Shown: positions 11,424-22,431, numbered from the stretch's first letter. The stretch: 64,000 nt of DNA from Setomelanomma holmii (GCA_010015745.1 ML978155.1:62001-126000); one strand, 5' to 3'. Notes: generated by a model from the sequence alone, not told the origin. A program made the numbers and translations.

Positions 11424-11690
11424 ATGCCTATTGGACAGCAAGAATCAGGCGCTACCGCGGGCGCCAAGTTCGTCACCTCGACCGTAGGCAATACTGTTGG
11501 TGGCCTTACAAACACAGTTGGAGGAGTTGTTGGCGCTCTGGGCCGAGGTGTCGGTGAGACTCTCGAGGGAGCTACTGGTAGTGCAGGAAGACCCATTGCA
11601 AAGGGCTTGACAGATGTGACAAATGGAATCGAGAAAGGCTCCAACAATGTTGCTGGCGGAGTGAAGAGGGCTGGGGAGTGGAAGTCTTGA
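11424..11690 (+). CDS. small Gly-rich hydrophilic protein, function unknown
   Basis: Single exon, 88 aa, ATG preceded by a CA-rich leader. The sequence is built of repeated TVGNTVGGLTNTVGG-like and GRGVGETLEGATG-like units with regularly spaced Gly, Thr, Val and Ala, no Cys and few aromatic residues. Small proteins of this style are widespread in Pezizomycotina and resemble LEA-type or stress-associated low-complexity proteins; no biochemical role can be assigned from sequence. The even codon use and clean open frame argue for a real gene. No signal peptide. Confidence 0.7.
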   Translation: MPIGQQESGATAGAKFVTSTVGNTVGGLTNTVGGVVGALGRGVGETLEGATGSAGRPIAKGLTDVTNGIEKGSNNVAGGVKRAGEWKS

Positions 11691-13970
11691 GTGGTTGGAA
11701 TAAGGTCTACTTGATAAAGAGAGGGCAATGGAAAGAGGTAATGACTAGAATGATACCAACTGGAATATGATGGCTTTCTCGCACCATACTTTGATTACGC
11801 TAGTTCCCAGCGCTGTTCACCAGCCATCGCCAATAACTGTTTTCGCTAGGTCTTGTCGACGCGCGGTCAACGTAGCGACTTCTTTCCGAGCGGAACATTG
11901 TTCTTTGTACTATCGGTTCATACGATGGCATGATAGGACCCTGGTGTGTTTCAGTCTGCTCAACACTTACACTTTGCGAAGACGACTGATGACAGCATCT
12001 CACACTCCAAAATCTCGAGTTGCGACCCAAAAAGCCGAAACTAAAATAGATGCAAGGTCGTCGAGAGTCAAGATAATTGTCCAGGGTATGATCAAGGCCT
12101 TTACCATATGTTGCGAACAAGGCTAGTGGTCGATCATGGGCTACAATTCCGGTACCCAGTACCCGTGTACGGCGTGAACGAGTAGTCCCTGCATTGCCCG
12201 AATATCCGGACTGCGCGTCATTACTACAGTGTTACGAGAGGCGAACCACACATGGAGATTGCCGAGCCGTCTGGATAACTCAACACCAAGAGCTCCGAGT
12301 ATTTTCTATGGTTCGTTACATCGTGTTAGTGGGTCACGATGTTTGTTGAACCATTGTTGAAGAATGCATTCAACCCTGGAGCTGAGCGAATGGTTTCATG
12401 CAATGTTTTACGAGACAGATGCGAATAGCGATCGCTGTTTTGGGCAAGAATGGATTTGTGAATCAGCCGATTGACATTGTCTCACGATAGGCAATTCCAG
12501 CGTTCATCGTTCATTGACTTTGCGAGATATTTCTGTACAGCTGGTCCAATGAAGTTGCAGAGAAAGACGGCTTGACGGATGAGGCAGGAAGGCTGGGACC
12601 TTGACGTCACGCTTAATCCACCAATCCGCGCGTCGCCGGCACACCACCTTCCCACCGTCTGACATGCGGATTCGAACACAACATGTCGATCTCACGATCA
12701 CCAACAACAGCCCGCAGCTCCAGCACGCCAGCCATGTTTGCGACATTTTCTGCACGTCTTCGATCAGCCTGACAGTCACCTGCATCTGCGTATCGATAGC
12801 AACACCCGCGCCAGCCTCTGTACGCCTTTGTAGGCTTCACCCCAACGAACGGTCACACTGCGGACGATGGACCGGCGGCTGAACGGTAGCCACATTTTCT
12901 CCACAGATTTGCGCTAGGCTAGACAAGCATCCGAACCTAATCGGGACTCAAGTCTTGACATCACTGGACGTCTCTTGTCTCAACACCAGTCCCGCTTTGT
13001 ACATCCTTGCCATTCAATAGTCAGATTGGGCAAACTACTTCCTCACCATAGACTACCTGCAGATTCAACACGTATTGCGACGAATGGCATGCTAGTAATA
13101 TGACAAACTGACCACCTGGCGTTGCCCGCCGAACACACAGAACGCCATCCATGTTGCATGGACATTGACCTAAGCAAAGCGCTAGATGCAACCGGGGAAG
13201 GATGGGCTCGGGCCCGCACTTACTATAGTGCTTCGGCGTCTAAGACTCTGCGTGCCGCGGGTCAGCATAGCAACGGAGGCGAGGCTTGCACATCTGGTAC
13301 ATGTACTACGTCAATGACCTCGGACTTTCAGCCAGATGGCAATTAAGCAGCTGCTCGTGCGCATGGACACACAGACCAGAAGGTAGATCTGGACATGGCT
13401 GAAGAGTTACGAGAGCTAAGTGCATACAAGAGGCGGGAACAGTGTTTGTCCTTGCGCAATCCAGAAGTGTGGGGCTGTGGAAGGAGGGGTCGGGTGAATG
13501 AATTGTCCAATGAGACTTGCACGGCTCGAGGATGGCTGTCGCTGCGCAGCTGCGCTCATGCTCACAGCCATCCAGCCTCGACTTTCGTAGCGAGAAGCGT
13601 CGAAGCTAGGCTGGTGATGGATTCGCACTTACGCGTGGAGTTGATCAGCTTCGGCTTGGCTGGTGCGCTGCGCTTCGCTACTCCACCCTTTGTCCATGTC
13701 CGATCCGCGGGATCATGTTCGATGAGGTAGGGTGATGAACTAACACATGGGCTGGGTGGTGGTATTTAGCTGTCTTACCTTCCACTTATTGTCATCTCCT
13801 CTGTCTGACAATTTTCGTTGTCGTGGTTACAAGTCCTGTCAACGTTCACCGCAATTGTCCATTGAAAAGACTGATACCTCGTTCATCAGTCCATCCGTCG
13901 TTACTCCTCCTTCGCTGTCAGCAACCCCACACCCGTTAAGTCTCTCAGCAGTCCAATCGATCTTCTGAAA
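11691..13970. other. gene-free stretch, 2.3 kb
   Basis: Only overlapping short frames (up to 119 codons) on both strands without recognisable motifs. The last few hundred bases before 13971 are CT-rich (runs such as TCTCCTCTGTCTG and CGTTACTCCTCCTTC), typical of a fungal promoter and 5' UTR for the PIR-protein gene. Confidence 0.45.
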
Positions 13971-14928
13971 ATGAAGTCTTTCGCTCTCCTCGCCTTGGCC
14001 GCCACGGCTTTGGCCCAAACCCCAGCTGGCTGCCAGTCATCCTCCTCTGGATCCTTCAACATCCAGACTGTCAATGTCACCAAGTCCGCAAAGCGTGATC
14101 TCGAGTCGCGACAGCTTGCTGGTGCTTTGACTCTTACTCTTAATGGCGGTATCCTTAAGGATCAGGCTGGCCGACAGGGTTACATTGCGGCCAACTACCA
14201 GTAAGCTCTACAACTACTGGCATAGTCATCGGGTTGTTAACAGTAGTAGATTCCAGTTCGACGCTCCCATCCAAGCTGGTGCTCGCCAAACCTCAGGTTT
14301 CTCTCTGTGCAGCAACAGCTCGCTTGCCCTCGGAAGCAGCGCTGTCTGGTACCAGTGTCTCTCTGGTAGCTTCTACAACCTGTACAGCCAAAGCACTGGT
14401 GCTCAGTGTATCCCCATCTACATCACTGCTGTGAACCAGGGTGGTGCGTCGGGTGGTGTTTCCCAGATCTCGGATGGTCAGCCCCAGGCTACCTCTCCTC
14501 GCCCAGTTGTATCCCAGATTTCAGATGGCCAGCCTCAGGCTTCCTCCCCTCGCCCAGTCGTATCCCAGATCTCTGATGGTCAACCCCAAGCTGGCACTCC
14601 CAAGCCCACGTCCGCACCTGTCGTCTCGCAGATCTCTGACGGCCAGCCGCAAGTCGGCACTCCCAAACCTACTCCTGGCCCGGTCGTCTCCCAGATCTCC
14701 GATGGTCAGCCCCAGGCTCCTCGTCCTACTTCCCGCCCTGTCGTCTCCCAGATCAGCGACGGTCAGCCTCAAGCACCTCTCGCCACCTCCACTCGTGCCG
14801 GCAACCTCACCACCAACACTACTGGTCCGTCTGTCTCACAGTTCACTGGTGCGGCCGCCACTGGCAACGTTGCAGTTGCCGCTGGTGGTCTCGTCGCTGG
14901 ACTTTTCGGTCTCTTTGCTATGTTGTAA
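13971..14928 (+). CDS. PIR-repeat cell-wall protein with GPI-like C-terminal tail
   Basis: Exons 13971-14200 and 14250-14928 encode 302 aa. A signal peptide (MKSFALLALAATALAQ) leads a Cys-containing N-domain with a dibasic site (KR near residue 42, where Pir proteins are cut by Kex2-type proteases), then six copies of the PIR motif SQISDGQPQ separated by Pro/Ser/Thr spacers, then a Ser/Thr-rich stretch and a hydrophobic end (VAVAAGGLVAGLFGLFAML). In yeast Pir proteins the first Gln of DGQ forms an ester link to beta-1,3-glucan. The tail suggests possible GPI processing as well, as in Cwp1-like proteins. The 49-nt intron ends in a tandem CAGTAGTAG acceptor, all three sites in frame. Role inferred: structural wall protein. 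Confidence 0.92.
14458..14775 (+). repeat. six in-frame PIR repeats
   Basis: Units start at 14458, 14509, 14560, 14623, 14686 and 14743, spaced 51, 51, 63, 63 and 57 nt. Each begins V-SQISDGQPQ; the spacer varies from TSPRPV to GTPKPTSAPV. The motif is invariant in protein but codons differ (ATCTCG, ATTTCA, ATCTCT, ATCTCC, ATCAGC), indicating purifying selection on old copies, not fresh duplication. A degenerate SQF copy follows near 14833. Confidence 0.93.
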
Positions 14929-16068
14929 GCATCTCATGATGAGCCGAGTCATGCGCTTAGCGTTCTTCCTATGCATCACATCACTGCGGGTTGAAAAGGC
15001 TTAGGCCATATAATGAAAGGAAACCAAGGGAAGGATTTACTTATGACATTCATTAACGATGGGAATGCACTCATGAACACTCCTTAGATATGTATATAAT
15101 GCTGGCGTATGGTGGTATGGTGGCTTGGTGTACGTTAGCATGAGGCAGAGAAGCTTGCTTCGACATCGCTTGGTAGCTTGGAAATAGGAAAAGGTAGTTT
15201 GCGACGAAAGTAATGTTCAATGGAATCTGGTTGAAAAGCACTCTGGGCTTTTCCCCGCACCTTGCCATGTGTCGATTAAGTCGCTCTTTTGATCTACTAG
15301 TCTTCATAACTCGGAGCGCACGATGGCGTAGCAAGCCATAGCGGAAGTCCTATGCAGCAGATTTCTCCTCGCAGTAGTACATCTGGTACTTACTTGAAGC
15401 TATCGCGAAACAAGTACTAGCCACAGTGATCTGCGTAATGCATGATATGGCAGAATCGTGCAATCAATGCAGCTATAGGAACACGTGCGTTAAGAGCGCT
15501 TAGGATGTAAAGGATTGGTACTTGACTGGATTGATAACTGCTTCACTTGGTCGAGAAGTGAAATGCTCCCATTGCCAGTACCTGAGGCCTATCGATCCCC
15601 ATACCGCGATTTCTGAGTATCGTAGCCTATCATTGACTTGTGGCCATGGCTTAGCTTCTACGAGACGTCTACAATGCATCCACGAAGCACTTGACAGCAA
15701 TGAAGGGGGTACGCTGGCCAAAGATACGGCAACACGACCTTGAATTTCACTTAAGTTCGACGGTGAAGCAATGCAGCCGAGAACTACTAGAAGCATGGGT
15801 TTGTTAGTCTTATGGCAGATGCTCCCAACAAGTGAACTCCGCAGACAAGATTGAGTCGTAACTTGAGGTACGATCAGGAAGTGCTACACGTGACGTGAAC
15901 GCACGTGTCGATTCGCTTCGCCGCCCAGATCCCTGTCACGTCGAGACCGACCGCCGCCTCGACTCCGAACTTCCACAACATTACACTTCCACCTCCAGCA
16001 AGCAACCACTCGAATTGTACATACTACAAGTCTAGCTTTTCCCGCATATCAGAAAACTCACTGCCGCC
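14929..16068. other. intergenic stretch before SAR1
   Basis: Short frames only. The last 170 bp before 16069 are C-rich with CA/CT runs, as in fungal core promoters and 5' UTRs. I see no RNA gene. Confidence 0.45.
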
Positions 16069-17221
16069 ATGTGGATCCTTGATTGGTAAGTGCAGTTGCT
16101 GGGTGTCCTTTGAGCTTGATACTGATCTTACGACAGGTGTAAGTTATACCGCTATTGAAGACCTCCGCCACTCCGCGCGTCGCCCATTCCCCTCTGAATG
16201 AGCGACCCTCGCTTGAACTGTGGATAACGGCATTGCTATGCTTGCATCTGGGTGCACCTGCGCGAGTCGACTTGCGATTAAGGTCGCTTTCCAGGCTGAT
16301 CGCACGATCAATGCCATATCACTCCACCACCCGACGTTCCCACATGTATAGCGCTGGAAGGGCGATTGTAACAGATAGAGAACATTGGCTGACTCAGCTA
16401 AATAGTTTGGGATGTTCTCTCCTCGCTTGGTCTGATGAACAAGGTAAACATGAGCACCAGAGATGGCTCTGTGGCAGCGCTGACGGAACAATAACAGCAT
16501 GCCAAGCTCCTCTTCCTCGGACTGTATGTTACCCTTCATCCTCATTAGTGATGATCAAGGCTAACCAGGCTGTAGTGATAATGCCGGAAAGACCACGTAT
16601 GATACCCGAGCGAAACCACCAGGCACCAACTGACAGACCAAGGCTTCTTCACATGCTCAAGAACAATCGTGTGGCAGTTCTGTAAGCGATATTTTACCGC
16701 ATCGGAAGGACGTGATACTGATGCACTCTTAGCCAGCCCACTCTGCATCCTACCTCAGAAGAGCTCTCGATAGGTAACGTCAAGTTCACAACCTTCGATC
16801 TCGGTGGTCACGCACAAGCACGCCGACTATGGCGTGATTACTGTGAGTCCCTCCACGAAACCTAAAGCATGCGATCAACCCCATTCTGACCTTCCCCTTT
16901 TTAGTCCCTGAAGTGTCGGGCATCGTCTTCCTCGTTGATGCAAAGGACCACGAGCGCCTTAACGAATCCAAAGCCGAGCTCGACGCGCTTCTCGCCATGG
17001 AGGAGCTCAAGAACACACCCTTTGTCATCCTCGGTAACAAGATTGATCACCCCGAGGCCGTGTCTGAGGACCAGCTGCGCGCGACACTTGGTCTATATCA
17101 GACTACTGGTAAGGGCAAGGTTCCGCTTGAGGGCATCCGGCCCATTGAGGTCTTCATGTGCAGTGTGGTCATGAGGCAGGGTTACGGCGAGGGTATCAGG
17201 TGGTTGAGCCAGTACGTCTAA
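16069..17221 (+). CDS. small COPII GTPase Sar1
   Basis: Eight exons: 16069-16085, 16137-16138, 16406-16443, 16498-16523, 16576-16596, 16643-16681, 16733-16842, 16905-17221. They give exactly 189 aa, the usual Sar1 length. The N-terminal amphipathic helix MWILDWFWDVLSSLGLMNK inserts into ER membrane; GTPase motifs are GLDNAGKTT (P-loop), DLGGH (switch II) and NKID (base recognition); the end is EGIRWLSQYV. Sar1-GTP recruits Sec23/24 to build COPII vesicles at ER exit sites. The 2-nt second exon (GT) is required: joining exon 1 straight to exon 3 breaks the frame, whereas with it the conserved D-W-F-W-D-V is restored. The second intron (267 nt) is long for this gene set. Identity is certain; the microexon is inferred. 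Confidence 0.95.
16137..16138 (+). other. 2-nt micro-exon (or twin-intron junction) in SAR1
   Basis: The sequence reads ACGACAG, then GT, then GTAAGTT. The preceding AG closes the 51-nt first intron (donor GTAAGT at 16086) and the following GTAAGT opens the 267-nt second intron. Two bases are exactly what is needed to complete TGG and start TTT in the conserved N-terminus. Confidence 0.75.
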
Positions 17222-17590
17222 GCTCGGAGCTCGTGGTGTGGCAAGGTGACTGGTGATTTGACAGTTGGGGAAGAATAAGGCTGGACGAGGTACAGAGGAC
17301 TGATAATGCCAATACGATGTACGATTGTCTCACGCACAGACTAGATGTCGCTTCATAGGCGTCGGCGTTGGCATGGAAATACATTGCATATAACACTGCT
17401 CTCACTCGCCATCTAAGTGGTGGTATATGATTCCTGAGACCCACTGTCGTGCTTCATCTAAAATACATCCCATATTTCCGCAACCACGCAATGTCCAATA
17501 ACGCCTTGCAATGCTACATCTCGACCCCTCCTTTCCACTCCCTTGACCAACCGCTTCACTTCATCCTGCTCATACTCTCCTACCTAGAAC
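17222..17590. other. 3' flanks of convergent SAR1 and NUP53 genes
   Basis: Convergent 3' UTR region. No independent gene visible. Confidence 0.5.
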
Positions 17591-18907
17591 CTACTCATCA
17601 TATTCCCCTTCCCTCACCCCACAAAAATCCGTCCCAAAACACGCATCCACAGCATACCAAACCCGCCAATACAAACTCGCGCTACTCGCATCAAAGCTCC
17701 CATCCTCCTTTCGCGGAATCTGCTCCCCGATAATTCCGTGCCCCGAGCCAATCACCCACCCGATAATCGGTAGCGAGCCAACGGTTTGTTGCCAGCGCGG
17801 ACGCGCGGGCAGGAATGCTTTTTCTTGGGGGAGGAAGACGGCGGGCTTGACGTTTGCGCCTTTGAGGCGGAGTGTGGCGCGTTGGGAGCGGGGGTGGAGG
17901 GCTGTTGTTGTTGTTGTGCTGGAGGAGGTTTGGGCGAGGGGTTGGGACTGCGGTGTTGGTGCTAGGGGTTCGTGGTGTGGTTCGAGATCTTGTGGGAACG
18001 CGCCGGTTGCACGGAAGAAGTTGGGCTCGGTTGTTGAGCGTAGCAGGCTGTGTGAGGGTGCTGCGGAGGCGGTGGCGGTTGCGGAGGATGCGGTGGTGCT
18101 GGGGTCGCGGCCGTTCAGGGTGCCGGAGGAGAGGGTGTTGGGTGATGCGGTTTGTGAGAGTGCGCCGCCTATGCTCGCGCGGATGGCGCGGTCGCCACCT
18201 GTGGGACCTGTGCCGCGGTATGGCTCTGCGAAGACGGTGTGGCCTTGGATGCTATGGGGACTGTAGTGGCATGCGCGCTCTGCGGCGTCGGCGCTGTCGA
18301 ATGTGACTTTTATCCAGTGGTCGCCTCCGACGTATTGGTTGACTTTGCGAAGGGCTGATTTGTTCAGAGTGCGGATTGTGGATGCGCGCTGTGCACTATA
18401 GGAGGAGAAGGACATGCCGACTTTGGGGTTATACGGTTCGCGATCGTATTCCTCGTAGATGAGGCCATTGGACACTTTCTCGTAATGCGATATTGCAGCC
18501 CATTGTGCGTCTGCGCCGTACCCGTACAATATGACCTCCTTGGGCTCTTTTATTGCGCCTGTACTCGTTGATGCTCCGGCCTGGAAGGATTGAGATAAGC
18601 CACCAGCATCTATTAGATTCGGGGCTGATGCAGATGGTGGCAGTGCAGAGGCTGAGCCAGACGGAACACGTACAGAACCTCTATTGGGCTCTGCTTGCCT
18701 CAAGCCACCAAAGATCTTGTCTATCGCCTTGTCGTTGTCTAATCTGGCAGCATCAGCTGCACTGTTGGTCGTTGGTGTTTTCGCTCGCGAGGTTCCGCGC
18801 TTTCGTGCTTTGCCAAATGGACCTTTTTCTTCGGGTATGCGACGTTGATTCTTGTCGGAGCTGTCATTGAACATGTCAGCCATTGCCTCGGAGTGCGTGA
18901 AAGACAT
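17591..18907 (-). CDS. nucleoporin Nup53/Nup35 (MPPN RRM domain)
   Basis: Single exon, 438 aa. Residues about 120-235 form the MPPN/Nup35 RRM fold: KEVILYGYGADAQWAAISHYEKVSNG, then an insertion and VNQYVGGDHWIKVTFDSADAAERAC. The flanks are low-complexity, rich in Ser, Thr, Ala and Pro. The C-terminal ~80 residues contain FLPARPRWQQTVGSLPIIGWV and a final amphipathic stretch (LYWRVWYAVDACFGTDFCG), the region that in yeast Nup53 binds the nuclear membrane. Nup53 dimerises via the RRM and links inner-ring nucleoporins (Nup155/Nup170, Nup93/Nic96) to the pore membrane. The start at 18907 is the first ATG; MADMF nine codons downstream is an alternative. Confidence 0.9.
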   Translation of the reverse strand: MSFTHSEAMADMFNDSSDKNQRRIPEEKGPFGKARKRGTSRAKTPTTNSAADAARLDNDKAIDKIFGGLRQAEPNRGSVRVPSGSASALPPSASAPNLIDAGGLSQSFQAGASTSTGAIKEPKEVILYGYGADAQWAAISHYEKVSNGLIYEEYDREPYNPKVGMSFSSYSAQRASTIRTLNKSALRKVNQYVGGDHWIKVTFDSADAAERACHYSPHSIQGHTVFAEPYRGTGPTGGDRAIRASIGGALSQTASPNTLSSGTLNGRDPSTTASSATATASAAPSHSLLRSTTEPNFFRATGAFPQDLEPHHEPLAPTPQSQPLAQTSSSTTTTTALHPRSQRATLRLKGANVKPAVFLPQEKAFLPARPRWQQTVGSLPIIGWVIGSGHGIIGEQIPRKEDGSFDASSASLYWRVWYAVDACFGTDFCGVREGEYDE

Positions 18908-19403
18908 ATTCCAGGGTTGATGACCGATGGGCGATGCGATTAGGTCCTACCAATCGCAACTTGAGATAGAGAGTACTCGTGCATACTTCTGTTCGTATCT
19001 TGCCGCGAGAGACATTTCGGCGCGCACTTTCACACAGGGTTGTGACTTACTCCGCGAACTCAAACGCCCATGGCAATCTCCTCCCCGTCGAGTCGAACGC
19101 ACGCTCTGAGTCAGGCACAGCGTGGACCTGCATGTTTCACTTCTGGCTTCTCGCGATCGTGGTGGCTCTCGTGATGACGTCGTAAAGTGAATCGCAGCGA
19201 TTGTTTGTGGTGTTGATGCGGCCCCAGAAACACAAAGTTAGCTCCACGCGACGCCGCGGCAAAGCCACACCCGGCCCATGCGCTCGGGCATATCGTGGCG
19301 CATGCAAGATCTTCCACACAGGACGCGAATGCGCCATCCCCAGTCAGGCACACTGCATGAATTGTACATTGTTGCCTGGTCACACCGTCCACTTAAAGCG
19401 TCC
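18908..19403. other. divergent promoter between NUP53 and the F-box-like gene
   Basis: Intergenic sequence between two divergent genes, about 0.5 kb. The plus-strand frame of the F-box-like gene stays open upstream to 19278, but conservation-style features begin only at 19404. Confidence 0.5.
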
Positions 19404-20600
19404 ATGGACCTGACACCCGTGCGAATCCGCGGACGCAAACGGAAACACCCAGCATCGCTTCTGGCGACGAAACTCCAGGCCGAATACTCATCCTCGCAAG
19501 CCGCAGAAGCAAAGCGCCAACGTCAAATCAGGAAGCAGTTCAAAAAGAACGATACTTCGCTCGCCATGCCGAACCTCCAAGGCCTCCCCCAAGAACTCCT
19601 TGAAATCGTCTTCCTGTACAGCATGAACCCCTCCCTCCCACAATGCTCACCCTCCCTCGGCCGGCGTCTCTCATCCCGCACTGTAACCATGGAATTCACA
19701 ATGCGCTCCTTCTTCCACACCGTCGACCACAAGACTAACCACCGGGACCGCATCAAGACATCGGATCCAGATCTGCAATCCCAACTCCTCACCTGCCGCT
19801 TCTTCACCTGGGACTTTTTCCTCGCGTACGTGGCACGCGCACATGCCGTTATGATTACGCTGCGCGGCAAAGCGTGGGAAAAAGCCGGCATCGAAGTCCC
19901 CGGCGTGCGGGAATTCGATGGCTTGTGGCCGTTCCAGTTCACCAAGATCCCGTACTTGTCGTTTGCAGAGGGTTTTCACGTCCCAGAGAAACTGCTGCAT
20001 GGGCCGTGGAGTGAGGATAAGACGAGTTTCTTGTATGTGCTGGTGAGCTTGAATGGGGAGATTGATTGGGAGGGGAGTTTGAGTGGGGAGACGGCGAAGG
20101 TGGGAATGAGAGAGGCGATAAGAGAGGGCAACGAACGGGCGGTTGCGGCGTTGGCGGTGTTATTGGGTGTGCCGAAGGCGATTACGACGGAGATGTTGAG
20201 GTATGCGGTTGCGGAGTGTGGATGTGATTTCAATATTTTGAGACATCTGTGCTTCAATTCGCAAATCCTGGCACGCCATACGTCCAAGGATACATTGGAT
20301 TTCCTGGACCCGAAACTTTGGGCGTGGGCGGAGGCGCATGGAGAGAAGGGTGAGGTGTTGAAGGATATGCTCAGGAAAGCTGACGCATTTGACCTGGAGT
20401 TCTTCTTCGAAGAAGATGCAGACTGGCGGAAGGTTGTGTCATTTCCCTATGGTGGCAGCAAGTTTGATACAAGGACGGCGTTTGACGACATGATCAGAGA
20501 GCTGCTAGTAAACTTGTACCAGAATTATGGTCGCAAGATCACACGGCGGAGAAGGAGGTTAGCGCAATTTGTGCGAGAGAGAAGTGTGGCGGTCGAGTAG
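19404..20600 (+). CDS. F-box-like fungal protein, function unknown
   Basis: Single exon, 398 aa from the ATG at 19404 (MDLTPVRIRGRKRKHP), chosen because the basic nuclear-localisation-like start is typical of this family; the frame is open 42 codons further upstream. Residues about 54-70 (LQGLPQELLEIVFLYSMN) match the start of a fungal F-box. The middle includes LLTCRFFTWDFFLAYVARAHA, and the C-terminus ends in a highly basic helix (GRKITRRRRRLAQFVRER). F-box proteins recruit substrates to SCF ubiquitin ligases via Skp1; whether this one does is unknown. Orphan fungal F-box-like proteins of this length are numerous in Dothideomycetes. Confidence 0.8.
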   Translation: MDLTPVRIRGRKRKHPASLLATKLQAEYSSSQAAEAKRQRQIRKQFKKNDTSLAMPNLQGLPQELLEIVFLYSMNPSLPQCSPSLGRRLSSRTVTMEFTMRSFFHTVDHKTNHRDRIKTSDPDLQSQLLTCRFFTWDFFLAYVARAHAVMITLRGKAWEKAGIEVPGVREFDGLWPFQFTKIPYLSFAEGFHVPEKLLHGPWSEDKTSFLYVLVSLNGEIDWEGSLSGETAKVGMREAIREGNERAVAALAVLLGVPKAITTEMLRYAVAECGCDFNILRHLCFNSQILARHTSKDTLDFLDPKLWAWAEAHGEKGEVLKDMLRKADAFDLEFFFEEDADWRKVVSFPYGGSKFDTRTAFDDMIRELLVNLYQNYGRKITRRRRRLAQFVRERSVAVE

Positions 20601-21853
20601 TACCGCGTAAGCGAAGCAAAGAACAAAGCTAAATCGAAACGCCCTTGTTTGGACGAAATATTGAATGGTACCATATTCGATTCGTTAAATTGTGAGAGAG
20701 ACCAAGTCCCACAAGCAGGCCGAAAAAGCCAGTGAATTTCAATAATGCTGGTCGGCTGAATCAAGCGCCGGTGACATACAACTGCCCAGCGCATTAAACT
20801 ACATACACTTACCATTCTGGAGGACTAGGATCACTTTCATCAATCGCGAGTCCTGAATACTTGATACTAACGCCTTGACGCATAGCCACAAGGTGTTCCG
20901 GAGCACGCTGACATTTACCGGCCGCAGGTATCTATCAATAGGCTAAGATCTGAAGCTGTGTCAGTATATGTTTATGGTTTGAAGTGATGTGACGAGGTAG
21001 GGTGTGAGCGTGCTTCCTCAGTGATCTTGGTGTGTACATGACGTAAATCATTCCCGAAGGTCTGGCATGATGGTTGTAATCATCGGAAGGGGGTGTGGTG
21101 TTGTTGTATAGAAACTTGACTTACCATGAAAGCAACCCTACTTTAAGCGTTTCGACCGTATGTCAAATCTGGCGACTGATATCACAAATTGGAAGTTCTA
21201 TATCAGGTCAATTCAAGTTCTGGCTTATGATCTGATAGATTTCGTGGTTTGGAGAGGCTCAGAATATGTAAGAAATGAAATGTCACCGTTTCATGACCGT
21301 TGAATGAATCCCCGGCGAGGGTTTCCGGCCATGAACTCAATCGCAAATTACGTCATCATTGGAAGGTGATGAGTGGAAGGAGATAAGGAGGTGACTTACA
21401 ATCAATGGCACAAGTCGAGTCGTGTCTGCGTGTTAGCATTGTGATGCGGTCGCACTCAGATGAGAGCACTCAGACGAGAGCTGATCAATGCAGAGTCCAT
21501 ATATCGCTGCGCTCGTAAGCTAGGGCGCAGGGACAGCTGCCAGTATGAGTTCGAATGACCATTCCGGCACAGCTGGCCATAGGCCTTGCTCGTTGTTGTT
21601 GTCGTTGTTCGGAGTGTGGTGTTCTGTGAAAGAACTGCGAGCAGTCGCGAAGTTTTGCAGGCTGCTCGCTAAGCTTAGCGCGCACGGGCCCGACTCCGAC
21701 CACTGAAGCGCACCTTCGATTTTCGCATTCGTGGAACATTAACCTCCAACGACACGACAACACCACCGACTCCTATTTCCGACCGGTACGCCTTGGAATC
21801 TGCACACATAATCCATTACACAGCCTGATTGAATTGCAGCACATACCGACGAA
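20601..21853. other. intergenic stretch, 1.25 kb, upstream of RPL14
   Basis: AT-leaning sequence with only short frames. The last 250 bp contain CA/CT-rich leader sequence for RPL14. No snoRNA or tRNA could be recognised by eye. Confidence 0.45.
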
Positions 21854-22431
21854 ATGGGTGACGCCAACATCACAACGAGCGCCTGGAGACTGGTCGAGGT
21901 CGGCCGTGTGGTCCTCTTCAACGAGGGTCAGTACGAGGGCCGGCTAGCTGCCGTTGTCGAGATCATCGACCACAAGCGCGTACGAGAAATCCGCAGATTG
22001 GACGCTGTTCAGGGACTCACAGAGACAGGTGCTTGTTGATGGTCCCTCCGAGAAGGCCCCCGTTCCCCGACAAGAGGTCGCTCTTGCGAAGCTCTCCCTC
22101 ACCCCGATCGTCATACCCAAGTTGCCCCGCGCCACCGGTGTCGGCCACGTTGCGAAGAAGTGGGAGGAGGCCAAGGTCCAGCAGAAGTTCGACGAGAGCG
22201 CATGGGCCAAGAAGCGCACAGCGATGCAGAAGAGGCGAGGCCTGAACGACTTTGAGCGATTCAAGGTCATGAAGCTGAGAAAGCAGGTATGTTGGTGTCC
22301 ACTGAGCCGATGCGAGGATGAATTCTGCTTGGCGCAGATGAGGTTGTGGACATGAAGACTAACCTATCATACAGGCTCGCTACGAGGTCCAGAAGACCTT
22401 CGCCAAGATCCGTGCCAGCGCAAAGGCATAA
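21854..22431 (+). CDS. 60S ribosomal protein eL14
   Basis: Exons 21854-21979, 22029-22286 and 22375-22431 encode 146 aa, the usual fungal length. Start MGDANITTSAWRLVEVGRVV and the KOW/SH3-like segment FNEGQYEGRLAAVVEIIDHKRVLVDGP are diagnostic, followed by VIPKLPRATG and the basic C-terminal helix (FDESAWAKKRTAMQKRR, FERFKVMKLRKQARYEVQK). It is a structural protein of the large ribosomal subunit. Introns are 49 and 88 nt with GT-AG ends and both lie in phase 0. RPL14, EGD2 and ATP7 follow each other on the same strand with about 0.45 kb between them; each has its own leader, so there is no reason to assume co-transcription. Confidence 0.96.

Noticed and set aside
19278..19403. upstream extension of the F-box-like protein
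   Set aside because: Open frame, but the sequence looks like leader DNA and the basic start at 19404 fits better.
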